From Thermoanaerobacterales bacterium UBA4880 (GTDB lineage: Bacteria; Bacillota; Thermoanaerobacteria; Thermoanaerobacterales; UBA4877), in contig DHDI01000002.1 of NCBI GenBank assembly GCA_002399285.1, positions 3,728 through 67,727 on the forward strand: 64,000 nt of DNA, in the 5' to 3' direction. How positions within the stretch are numbered: position 1 is the stretch's first letter; the number at the start of each line of letters is the position of its first letter. The position numbers and the translations under genes were made by a program. Under the pieces are notes generated by a model, which made no database searches, was not told where the DNA came from, and saw nothing but the letters and a program-made list of their open reading frames with translations. This document shows positions 8,604 to 16,787 of this stretch, in pieces.

Positions 8604-11600
8604 TTATACCGCCTCTTCCTTTGCCTTTTTTCCGTGCAGTTTTCTTAAAACAAAACTTTCCGCATCGTCAAAGTAGGAATATATCGCCGGGAGTACCAGC
8701 AGAGTCACCAGCGTGGAGAAGGTGAGCCCAAAGATGACGGTTATAGCCATGGGCTGCTCCATCTCGGCGCCCTCTCCTATACCCATTGCCAGCGGCACCA
8801 ATCCCAGTATGGTGGTCAGGGTCGTCATGAGTATAGGCCGCAGCCTTGTAGGCCCGCCCTTTATGATGGCCTCGTTCCTTTCCATACCGTCCCTTCTTCT
8901 CAGAATATTTATATAGTCTATCAGCACTATGCCGTTGTTTACCACTATGCCGCCCAGCATGATAAGGCCGATATAAGCCGGAATGCTCAGCGCCTTTCCC
9001 GAAAGTACCAGGCCCAGTATGCCCGTCGACAACGATATGGGCACCGACATGAGTATGGTAAACGGATGCAGCAGCGATTCGAACTGAGACGCCATTATCA
9101 TGTAGACCAGGATTAGAGCCAGCACGAGGGCCAGGCCGAGGCTGGAAAACGCCTCGTTCAGCTGAGTCGCGCTGCTACCGAGCTCTGCCGAATAGCCGCT
9201 GGGAAGCTGCAGTCCTTTTATCAGCTTCTCCGCGTCCTTGTTCACGCTTCCCTGATCCCTTCCGACGACCGACGCCGTAACATGGGCGACCCTCGACTGA
9301 TCCTGCCTGTCTATCTCGGACGGCCCGATGCCAGCGGAAACGTCGGCCACCGTTGACAGGGGAACCTGTACGCCGATAGGCGTCTGTATATACATCGATT
9401 TTAGATCTTCGATACCGCTGTTCTTATCATGCGAAAGCCGGACGACCACATCCACATCATTGCCCGCCAGTTTATACCTGGTCGCCGTAGCTCCCTTGAC
9501 TGCGTTCTGAACGGCTTGAGCCACCTGAGCCGTAGTGAGGCCGTAACCCGTCGCCGTATCGTCTCTCAGTCTGATGACGTACTCCGGCTCTCCTTCGCTG
9601 AAGCTGGTCTGTATATCCCTCGTGCCTGTGATCGACTTGGCTCTCTCCGCGACCTGCCCGCTTATATCTCTCAATACATCGAGATCGTCTCCCTTGATAT
9701 CGATGCTTATCCCGGTACCCGTCAAGTCGTCTGCAGATCCTCCCGCCATTGCCATCAGGCCCGTCGATACGGTTATCTTAACGCCCGGCACCGGAGAGAG
9801 CCTGTTTCTTATCTCGTCAGCCACCTCGTCGGTGGATCGCTTCCTTTCGCTCAAAGGTTTAAGGTTTACATTAAAACTGCCCGAATTGCTGCTTCCCCCA
9901 ACCGATAGACTGGCGGTACCCATGGAGCCTATGCTCAGATAGGTGGTGCCTATCTCGGGTATATCCTTGATCCTACCGTATATATCCTTCATGGTCTTAT
10001 CCGTAGTCTCTATGTTGGTTCCCTTGGGCAGGGACGCACTGATCGATATCTGTCCCTGATCCATCTCAGGTATGAGTTCAGTACCCACCATAGGCACCGA
10101 GATCATCGTAACGGCAAAGGCCAGTACGCCGATCAGCACCGTCACAAACCTGTGTTTCAACGACGTTTGGAGCAGCCTGCCGTATCCCTCGTTCAGCTTA
10201 TCGATCCCTCTTCCTATCCAATCGGAGATACGGTTAAATATATTCTTCTTTTTCGGTCCGGACGGCTGCGTGCCCAACATTTGATAGGACAGCATGGGCA
10301 CTATAGTCACGGCCACTGCCAAAGAAGACAGCAGAGAAAATGTGACCGTAAGCGCCAGCTCCTTGAATATCTGAGACGCTATACCCTGTACATAGATTAT
10401 CGGAAGGAAAACAGCCACGGTGGTCAAGGTGGAGCCGCTTATGGCCATGCCCACCTCTTTTGTGCCCTCGCTGGCAGATTCATACCGGCCGTGTCCTTCC
10501 TGCCGGTACCTGTATATGTTGTCCAGCACCACTATGGAGTTATCGACCAGCATACCGACGCCTAAGGCCAGGCCGCCCAAGGATATCAGGTTGAGCGACA
10601 TGCCCGAAAAATACATCATGACAAAGGTCGCCACTATGGACACGGGTATGGATATAGCTATGACCAGGGTCGACCTTATATCCCTCAGGAAAAGGTACAA
10701 AATGATGATCGCCAGAATACCGCCCAGGACTGCGCTGCTGGCGACGTTGCTTATCGAGCTGTTTATAAACTGGGAGCTATCCATTACCTTTATCAGTTTC
10801 ACATCGGGATACTGCCGCGATATGCCGTCCAAAGCCTTATTGATCTCTCTCGCCACGACGACTGTATTGGCATCCGATGCCTTCTGTACTACTATGCCCA
10901 TGCCCGGCTTGCCGTTCATGTAGGCCAGAGAACTCACGTCGGCATACCCGTCCGTCACACTGCCCAGATCCTTCAGCAGCACCATGCCACCGGTAGGCGT
11001 CATTATGGAAGTATTCTTTATCTGTTCCACCGAAGTAAACTCTCCCTGGGTCCTCACAGTTATCTCCTGATCGCCGCTCTTTATGGAACCACCCGGCATA
11101 TTCAGATTCTGTGCAGTCAGCACATTGGAAACCTGACTCACGGAAAGGCCGAGAGCATTCAGCTTATCCTGATCCAGCTCCACATTTATCTGTCTGGTTT
11201 TACCTCCCGACACAGTGACGCTGGCTACTCCGGCTACTTTTTCCAGCGCCGGTTTTATATCGTTCTCCGCTCTGTCTTTAAGGCTGATATCGTCCATATC
11301 CCCCGAGACGCTCAGCATCATGACCGGCATCATGGAGGGGTCCAGCTTCATCACCATAGGGGTGCCCACCTCGCCGGGAAGCATGCCCTTTATCATGTCC
11401 AGCCTTTCCCTCATCTGCGCCGTCGCCGTATCCATATCGGTACCTTCGTTGAAACTCATGACGATTATGGACGTACCCTCCTGCGATATAGACTGAACGT
11501 TATCCACATTGTTGACACTGGAAAGCGCGCTCTCCAGGCTTTTGGTCACCATGCTTTCGACCTCTTCAGGTCCCGCTCCGCTGTAAGTGGTGATCACCGC

Positions 11601-11735
11601 AGCCACGGGCAGGTTGATATTGGGAAGCAGATCCAGCGGTATCATGGTAACCGACACTACCCCGAGCAAAATGACTACGAGGATGCACATCCACGTGGTC
11701 ACGGGGTGCTTTATTGATAAGTCGACTATGCCCAT
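8604..11735 (-). CDS. RND-superfamily efflux pump (AcrB/SwrC type)
   Basis: 1043 residues, the usual length of HAE1/HAE2-type RND transporters. Features are the N-terminal helix followed by PLDLLPNINLPVAAVITTYSG, two large extracytoplasmic loops, and two sets of transmembrane helices. TM4 carries GMLVDNSIVVLDNIY with the acidic residues used for proton coupling. Closest in style to Gram-positive SwrC proteins, which export lipopeptides or drugs. Its stop abuts the TolC-like gene and its start overlaps the adaptor stop by one base, so all three are co-translated. The substrate cannot be read from the sequence. Confidence 0.93.
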   Translation of the reverse strand: MGIVDLSIKHPVTTWMCILVVILLGVVSVTMIPLDLLPNINLPVAAVITTYSGAGPEEVESMVTKSLESALSSVNNVDNVQSISQEGTSIIVMSFNEGTDMDTATAQMRERLDMIKGMLPGEVGTPMVMKLDPSMMPVMMLSVSGDMDDISLKDRAENDIKPALEKVAGVASVTVSGGKTRQINVELDQDKLNALGLSVSQVSNVLTAQNLNMPGGSIKSGDQEITVRTQGEFTSVEQIKNTSIMTPTGGMVLLKDLGSVTDGYADVSSLAYMNGKPGMGIVVQKASDANTVVVAREINKALDGISRQYPDVKLIKVMDSSQFINSSISNVASSAVLGGILAIIILYLFLRDIRSTLVIAISIPVSIVATFVMMYFSGMSLNLISLGGLALGVGMLVDNSIVVLDNIYRYRQEGHGRYESASEGTKEVGMAISGSTLTTVAVFLPIIYVQGIASQIFKELALTVTFSLLSSLAVAVTIVPMLSYQMLGTQPSGPKKKNIFNRISDWIGRGIDKLNEGYGRLLQTSLKHRFVTVLIGVLAFAVTMISVPMVGTELIPEMDQGQISISASLPKGTNIETTDKTMKDIYGRIKDIPEIGTTYLSIGSMGTASLSVGGSSNSGSFNVNLKPLSERKRSTDEVADEIRNRLSPVPGVKITVSTGLMAMAGGSADDLTGTGISIDIKGDDLDVLRDISGQVAERAKSITGTRDIQTSFSEGEPEYVIRLRDDTATGYGLTTAQVAQAVQNAVKGATATRYKLAGNDVDVVVRLSHDKNSGIEDLKSMYIQTPIGVQVPLSTVADVSAGIGPSEIDRQDQSRVAHVTASVVGRDQGSVNKDAEKLIKGLQLPSGYSAELGSSATQLNEAFSSLGLALVLALILVYMIMASQFESLLHPFTILMSVPISLSTGILGLVLSGKALSIPAYIGLIMLGGIVVNNGIVLIDYINILRRRDGMERNEAIIKGGPTRLRPILMTTLTTILGLVPLAMGIGEGAEMEQPMAITVIFGLTFSTLVTLLVLPAIYSYFDDAESFVLRKLHGKKAKEEAV

Positions 11736-12865
11736 CAGTTGCTCCCTCCGTTTTCGATACGGAGTTTTTCTCCGCCGCTCAAAAGATTCTGTCCCTTGAC
11801 TATGATCTCGTCTCCCGCCTTTATTCCGGAAACGATCTCTACGTTTTTGTCGCCGCTTATGCCCGTTTCCACAACATTTCGTACGGCCTTGCCGTCCTTC
11901 ACGGTAAATACCACGCTGACGGTGCTCTGAACGGCCACGGCCTCTTTGGGCACGGTCACCACGTTCTTATGGATCTCATTGGACAGCATTACATTGGCGG
12001 ACATGCCCGCTTTAAACTGCCCATCCTTATTGGCTATACGTATATTCACGGGAAATAATCCCGTCTGCTGGCTTGCCGCCGGCGCCACAGTGTCGACCAC
12101 GCCGTCAACGGCCTGGCCGGGATCGCCCACCTCAACGCTCATCTTATCGCCGGCTCTCACCTTATTTACCAATGCCTCCGTGAGATCCACCTCCGCAAGC
12201 ATGCTGGAATTATCCATAATGATGAACGGCGGCATCGCAGCTCCGACCATCTCGCCGGCATTCACATTTCTCGCCGCCACCACTCCGCTCATGGGCGATG
12301 TAACGACCGTATTATTCAGCATTGATTTTGCGGAATCATAAGACGCCTGAGCCTGAGCAAGCTGCGCCTGATAGAGCTTCACCATGTCGGGTGATACCGA
12401 AAGCTTCGCCTGCTCATACTGCTGCTGTGTTATGGCGCCCTCCTTAAAAAGCGCATCATATCTGGCAAAATCCGCCTGCGACTGCTCATACTTCTGCTTG
12501 TTGAGCGTATAGTTGGCCTGCGCCATGTTCAAACCGGCGCCGGCAGTCTTTACCTGAGTCTGTATATCGCTGTCGTCTATCTTCAAAAGTACGTCTCCCG
12601 CATTCACATGGTCTCCCACGTCAAAATTGACCGCTGCCGCCTTGCCCTGCATCTTAGGCACAACGTTCACAGTTTTGTTTGGTTTGAGCTTGCCCACAAG
12701 GCTGCTCACCTCGGTTATGTCCCCGGTAACGGCCTTTGCGGTCGACACCGTGACCGCCTGCTCTTCGGGCGGTGCCGCAGTATCTTTTGCCGTACCGCAC
12801 CCTCCCAGCAGAACGGTCAGCCCCAGAATAATCAGTGTAATAATTGCAGTATGCTTTTTAAACAC
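11735..12865 (-). CDS. RND periplasmic-adaptor (HlyD/AcrA-like) lipoprotein
   Basis: 376 residues from a GTG at 12865. I prefer this to the longer frame from 12946 because GGGGGGACTGAC sits directly upstream and the protein then starts with a lipoprotein signal (TAIITLIILGLTVLLGGCG). The lipoyl-like halves (NFDVGDHVNAGDVLLKID and VVAARNVNAGEMVGA) flank a helical hairpin, and the beta-barrel follows. It links the pump to an outer channel or the cell surface. It is the first gene of the operon, with promoter and operator directly upstream. Confidence 0.92.
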   Translation of the reverse strand: MFKKHTAIITLIILGLTVLLGGCGTAKDTAAPPEEQAVTVSTAKAVTGDITEVSSLVGKLKPNKTVNVVPKMQGKAAAVNFDVGDHVNAGDVLLKIDDSDIQTQVKTAGAGLNMAQANYTLNKQKYEQSQADFARYDALFKEGAITQQQYEQAKLSVSPDMVKLYQAQLAQAQASYDSAKSMLNNTVVTSPMSGVVAARNVNAGEMVGAAMPPFIIMDNSSMLAEVDLTEALVNKVRAGDKMSVEVGDPGQAVDGVVDTVAPAASQQTGLFPVNIRIANKDGQFKAGMSANVMLSNEIHKNVVTVPKEAVAVQSTVSVVFTVKDGKAVRNVVETGISGDKNVEIVSGIKAGDEIIVKGQNLLSGGEKLRIENGGSN

Positions 12866-12885
12866 GTCAGTCCCCCCTGTTTTTT

Positions 12886-12899
12886 TGACCGAACGGTCA
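12886..12899 (-). promoter_or_regulatory. putative TetR operator
   Basis: TGACCGAACGGTCA has perfect 6-bp arms around AA. It lies between the -10 box and the Shine-Dalgarno of the adaptor gene, over the early transcribed region, a position where a bound TetR dimer would block transcription. Confidence 0.7.
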
Positions 12900-12910
12900 G
12901 TCTGAAATAA

Positions 12911-12939
12911 AGTATAATTCCTAATAGGTATGAAGTCAA
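12911..12939 (-). promoter_or_regulatory. sigmaA promoter of the RND efflux operon
   Basis: TTGACT (12939-12934), 17-nt spacer, TATACT (12916-12911) on the minus strand: close to consensus with ideal spacing. Transcription should start near 12904, just before the operator. Confidence 0.8.
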
Positions 12940-13191
12940 TAAACAAGAAAAACTATATGTAAATCTTTTTGCCAGGAAAAATTGATATACATTTCATATA
13001 ACGACAAGAATACTTGCACATGATTTAAAAGCAGTTTATCGGAGTAAAGAATCCCAGGCTTTTCGGAAAGTGTAGAAAGGAAGTATGGAGGTGGCAGCGT
13101 TATAAAACAACACTTGGCCAATATTCAGTTTTTCAAACCTCCAAGCCCATCAGAGCAAGGCGGTCAAGCGCACCCACTTTGTTATCAGGTT

Positions 13192-13228
13192 AAAAAGCGG
13201 CGGCTTTGATTTTGTTTCAAAGCCGCCG
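13192..13228 (-). terminator. terminator after the truncated MerR gene
   Basis: A perfect 12-bp stem (CGGCGGCTTTGA at 13198-13209 with its complement at 13217-13228) with a 7-nt loop, and five T following on the minus strand. Between this and the efflux promoter (12940-13190) I see no gene. Confidence 0.8.
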
Positions 13229-13278
13229 TCCCACATTTTATTATATATAATGACTAGTCACCGAAGCTTCGGTTTTTT

Positions 13279-13434
13279 CTATAGTTTATACAGTTCCAGC
13301 TCCTTGTCGCCATAATGCCTATACCCGTTCTCCGCGGCTTGTTCCGGCATAAGCAATTCAATTTTTTGATAATAATATAAGGTTTTTATTGTCACGCCGG
13401 ATAATTCTGCCACCTCATGCACCGTGTATGTCAT
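13279..13434 (-). pseudogene. truncated MerR-family regulator (DNA-binding part only)
   Basis: A 51-residue frame starting MTYTVHEVAELSGVTIKTLY with good spacing from GGGAGG. It continues YYYQKIELLMP and NGYRHYGDKELELYKL, the winged HTH of TipA/MerR regulators, then meets TAG. Normal members continue with a coiled dimerisation helix and effector domain, both absent. A terminator follows 50 bp later. It may be a remnant, or a small stand-alone HTH peptide acting as a competitor. Nothing downstream looks like the missing part. Confidence 0.6.
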
Positions 13435-13627
13435 GCAAATTTGCCTCCCAAAAATAACTATAAGGCCTGCCCTAAGGTTGGAGTCAAGAACTTTTTAAAA
13501 AAGCATACGAATATTAGATTTATATATCAGGCAGCATGAAATTATTCCAAATTGATTTCTCGGTCCTCACGCAAATACCCGGTCAACGCCGATGATAAAA
13601 GGCAGAGGGCTTTATAAGCGGCGAAAC

Positions 13628-14260
13628 CTACGCGGAGGGTACCTCCGACACCCGGCTTATACCGCTGTTTATGGATACCATATAGCTTTTGCCCGCCGCC
13701 TGCGCAAGATGCTGATTGTGGCTCACCATTATCACCTGAAAATCGCCCTGGCCGGTGAGATAGCTTAAAAAGTTGGCTACGTTGGGGGCGAACTCCTCGG
13801 ATACCTGTTTTGCCGGTTCATCCAGTATGAGCACGCCGTGTCCCTGCATCATGGCGATCCTCAGGGCCAAGGATATGACGTCCACCACGCCGCCGCCCCT
13901 GGCGTCCTGCGGCCTGGTCTTCACCGACTCCTGCCCGCCGTACTTGGATTCCACATAGAATTCCGCCTGCGGTCCCGACGCGTTGTCCTCCAGCTCTATT
14001 ATGAACTTGAGGTCGTTTTCAAAGACGTACTGAAGGGCCTGGGTCACTATGTATTCCATATCGCCCTTTGCCTGTTCCCGGGCATACTCCGCGGCCATTT
14101 CCAGAAGCTGTTTCACATTTTCCTGCAGCTCCTTGGTCTTTACTATATCGTTCAGACTGTCCGTATCCTTTTTCAGCGTATCCTCCAGCTGATCCTTCTG
14201 TCCCCTGCGCCTGTTATATATTCCCTCCAGTGCGGATATGCTGCGTCCCAGATCATCCAT
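13628..14260 (-). CDS. C-terminal lobe of a split Rad50/SbcC-like ATPase
   Basis: 210 residues. A short N-terminal coiled coil (GQKDQLEDTLKKDTDSL) leads into the second half of an SMC/Rad50 nucleotide-binding domain. An ABC-signature-like segment DARGGGVVDVISLALRIAMM is followed by Walker B GVLILDEPAK and the H-loop IMVSHNQHL. There is no Walker A here; it is in the protein encoded at 14528-15817. The two must combine to make one ATPase head. The ATG at 14260 follows GGAGGGATAGGGT, which overlaps the stop of the 82-residue gene, so translation is coupled. It is the last gene of the nurA-herA-mre11-rad50 operon. Confidence 0.85.
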   Translation of the reverse strand: MDDLGRSISALEGIYNRRRGQKDQLEDTLKKDTDSLNDIVKTKELQENVKQLLEMAAEYAREQAKGDMEYIVTQALQYVFENDLKFIIELEDNASGPQAEFYVESKYGGQESVKTRPQDARGGGVVDVISLALRIAMMQGHGVLILDEPAKQVSEEFAPNVANFLSYLTGQGDFQVIMVSHNQHLAQAAGKSYMVSINSGISRVSEVPSA

Positions 14261-14263
14261 ACC

Positions 14264-14512
14264 CTATCCCTCCAGTATATCCCACGGTATCATCGAGTTT
14301 ATCTCATCCAGCTGTGATTTGAGCTGGGCCTCCAGCTTCGCGATCTCATCCTCCAGGTTGTCCGGGTCCACGCCCAGCGAGGTTATCTCAGACAGTATCT
14401 CTTCCTTTTGCTTAGTGAGCATCTCTATTTCCGTCTGAGCCTTTACCCGCTTGTTCTCAGCATCCTTGACGGCCTTCTGCAGCCTCGCTATCTCATTTTC
14501 ATAATTCTCCAT
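14264..14512 (-). CDS. 82-residue coiled-coil protein between the Rad50 halves
   Basis: Almost entirely a heptad-rich, charged helix (YENEIARLQKAVKDAENKRV, then EDEIAKLEAQLKSQLDEINS). It has its own AAGGGGG site 8 nt before the ATG and ends four bases before the C-lobe gene. By position and content it corresponds to the returning strand of the Rad50 coiled coil, but it has no cysteine and therefore no zinc-hook motif. It probably pairs with the coiled coil of one or both Rad50-like halves. Confidence 0.75.
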   Translation of the reverse strand: MENYENEIARLQKAVKDAENKRVKAQTEIEMLTKQKEEILSEITSLGVDPDNLEDEIAKLEAQLKSQLDEINSMIPWDILEG

Positions 14513-14527
14513 GCTGTTTTCCCCCTT

Positions 14528-15817
14528 CTATCTGAGTTCGGCAATGATCGTCTCCGCCGTGTGTTCGTCTATGCGGCTGCCGCATACCGGGCACCTGCCT
14601 ATGTCTTTCAAAACCTTCCCATAATCCGTCAGATATCTTTCCTTTTCGTCCCGCGCCCTTTGCTCTCTCAGCCGGGCGGTCCTTATGTTGTTTTCGATAC
14701 CGGACAATTTAGCGAAGCGGCTCTTCAGGACGGCCAGATTTGAAACCGCCGCTCCCGTTTGCTGCAAATGCTCATGGCAATCCTCGCACGCTTTTAATTT
14801 CTTAAGACTGGCCTCGCATCTTTCGGCTGTGGCATTGAGAGCTTTGAGTTTTACATCACAGTCCCTCATGCGGCCCAGCCTGCGGCTCAAATCATTCAGA
14901 CTGCTCACTCCCTTGGATATATCCGCCGTATCCCGGGTATTTTGCAGCACGGCGGACGAAATACCGGTCCGCTTTTGTATATCCTTCAAGCGGGCATAGT
15001 CACGGCTCAAAGTTACAAACTTTGAGTATACGGCAGCCAGTTCCGCTATGCCCTTTTCTGGGAGGTCAGCCAACCTGTTTTCCGTGCGCCTGTCCACTTC
15101 TATACGGGCTTCCAGCTTGTCCAGTTTATCATAGGATACCCTGAGTTTGCCGAGCTTGTCCTTCAGTATCTCCGTTTCATTGTATTCCGTTTTGATCTTT
15201 GGAAGGAGCTGTTCGAGCATGTCCAGATCGCCGAAGTCTTTAAGCTCGCCGGTGATTCTCGATATGCTTTCATTCTTGCTCCTCTCCTCGGCCGACTTCT
15301 GCTTTATTTCCAGAGAGACGTCCCTTATGGCCTTGTCTATTATGTTGACCCCGCTCAAATAGCCTATGGTCTTTGCCTTGGTGGGCTTGCTCTCCGAGAG
15401 CAGGAAGGGGCCGTCCAGCTGCTCGCTCAACGGCAGCCGGAGCGACAGGTTCTCATCCAGCTTTACGGACGTTATGCCGTGGGCATTCAATATCTCCTTG
15501 GGGACGCCCCTGCCGAAGGATTCAAAGACATACTCGTCCTCCCCCTGCCTTAGTACGTATCTGTTCTTCTTTCCCCTCTCCCTTATGATGACGGTGCCGT
15601 CGTCCAAGGTGAGGGTGACCCTTACCTCGGAGGCACCCACCCTTATAAACTCGTCTCCCTGAGGCTCATTGAAAAGCACCCATTTGAGCGCCCTTATTAT
15701 GGCCGACTTGCCCTGATCCGACGCGCCCACGATCACGGTGAAATTTTCGTCGAAGTCTATGGTGGTGTGTTCATGGGACTGAAAGTTCTCCAGGGTAAGG
15801 CTTTTAAACTTCTTCAT
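14528..15817 (-). CDS. N-terminal lobe of a split Rad50/SbcC-like ATPase with terminal zinc hook
   Basis: 429 residues. The head opens MKKFKSLTLENFQSHEHTTI with Walker A VGASDQGKSAIIRAL, then a long coiled coil (about 170-400) and, 20 residues from the end, CPVCGSRIDEH, the CxxC of the Rad50 zinc hook. The Walker B and signature motifs are absent and are encoded separately at 13628-14260. I chose the ATG at 15817 because GGAGG lies 8 nt upstream; a GTG at 15826 overlaps that site. The gene overlaps the 3' end of the Mre11-like gene by 14 bp. With Mre11 it should process DNA ends. Confidence 0.87.
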   Translation of the reverse strand: MKKFKSLTLENFQSHEHTTIDFDENFTVIVGASDQGKSAIIRALKWVLFNEPQGDEFIRVGASEVRVTLTLDDGTVIIRERGKKNRYVLRQGEDEYVFESFGRGVPKEILNAHGITSVKLDENLSLRLPLSEQLDGPFLLSESKPTKAKTIGYLSGVNIIDKAIRDVSLEIKQKSAEERSKNESISRITGELKDFGDLDMLEQLLPKIKTEYNETEILKDKLGKLRVSYDKLDKLEARIEVDRRTENRLADLPEKGIAELAAVYSKFVTLSRDYARLKDIQKRTGISSAVLQNTRDTADISKGVSSLNDLSRRLGRMRDCDVKLKALNATAERCEASLKKLKACEDCHEHLQQTGAAVSNLAVLKSRFAKLSGIENNIRTARLREQRARDEKERYLTDYGKVLKDIGRCPVCGSRIDEHTAETIIAELR

Positions 15818-16787
15818 CTGCCGCACCTCCCGATTCGTCCGCCAGCGCTATCCTTCTCAGGGCTTCTTCCTTAACGCCGCTCTCTATATCCTCATTGGCG
15901 GCTATCTCGTCTATTATATCCCTTATGTTGACGGCCCGGCCTATGCCGGAGGTCCTTATCTGCCTCGCGAATTCCTCCAGCTTTTCCCGGTGCATGCGGG
16001 TCGCCTCCAGCGCCGTCCTGTCCAAGACCTCCTCGCCCTTCTTTGCGGTCTTGAGCCTGCGCTTTTTTACATTGATTTCCCCGTCTATATCGATGATCAC
16101 GACCTGCGGCATTCTCTGTATCTCGGACAGGTGATTGGTGATCCTGGCCAGGCCTCCGGGATTGATGATATACCTGCCGCTTTGTATAACGTCCTTAAAG
16201 CCGGCATGATTATGCCCGGCCAGGGTTATGTCCGCCTTAGTGTCCATTATCGCGTCTATGGTGGTATATCTTACCCCCTCGAACATCCTGACGTCGGTGA
16301 GAAAGCCGTGGACCATGTGTATGGCGACGTCCGCCTGCTTGTCCTTCACTATATATCCATCGCCCGAGCCGTCGTCCAGGCTGTATATGAATTCCTGACC
16401 GGTGAGCTGCACCCTTGTACCGTCTTCCTCCAGCATGACCCTTTGGCCCGGCCTTATCAGGCTGACGATGCCGATGGAGTTTAAAAACCCTATCATCGTC
16501 CTGTCTAAGGTGTCGGGATTGTGTCCATACATGTCATGATTTCCCGCCACCGCATAAATTGGTACGTTCATTCCTTTCAGTATCTTCACAAAGCGCGTTG
16601 CCACCGATATGGAGGGCATGGGGCTGTCAAAGAGATCGCCGCCGCACAGGGCGTAGTCTATGCTCTCCTCGCCTATGATATCGCCTATCTCGCAAAGCTT
16701 AGCCTCTAAGGTGTCGGGAAAGTTATCCTTCCTGTTGGCCGGGGAGTTTCCCCTTATATGTGTATCGGTAAAAAACAGAAACTTCAT
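15804..16787 (-). CDS. Mre11/SbcD-like metallophosphoesterase
   Basis: 327 residues. All metal-binding blocks of the family are visible: FFTDTHIRG (residues 4-12), GGDLFDSP (near 49), VAGNHDMYG (near 80), HMVHGF and LAGHNHAG. It should be a Mn-dependent nuclease working with the Rad50-like halves downstream. The start ATG overlaps the herA stop by 4 bp. The family includes bacterial SbcD and archaeal Mre11; the neighbouring NurA and HerA genes favour the archaeal-type end-resection setting. Confidence 0.9.
   Translation of the reverse strand: MKFLFFTDTHIRGNSPANRKDNFPDTLEAKLCEIGDIIGEESIDYALCGGDLFDSPMPSISVATRFVKILKGMNVPIYAVAGNHDMYGHNPDTLDRTMIGFLNSIGIVSLIRPGQRVMLEEDGTRVQLTGQEFIYSLDDGSGDGYIVKDKQADVAIHMVHGFLTDVRMFEGVRYTTIDAIMDTKADITLAGHNHAGFKDVIQSGRYIINPGGLARITNHLSEIQRMPQVVIIDIDGEINVKKRRLKTAKKGEEVLDRTALEATRMHREKLEEFARQIRTSGIGRAVNIRDIIDEIAANEDIESGVKEEALRRIALADESGGAADEEV

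Noticed and set aside
13261..13279. ACCGAAGCTTCGGT hairpin with six T as a plus-strand terminator
   Set aside because: No plus-strand gene precedes it; it could be chance or a minor element, so it was not listed.
14264..15817. Frameshift or sequencing error splitting one Rad50 gene
   Set aside because: Each piece has its own ribosome site and start, and the first ends naturally just past the zinc hook.
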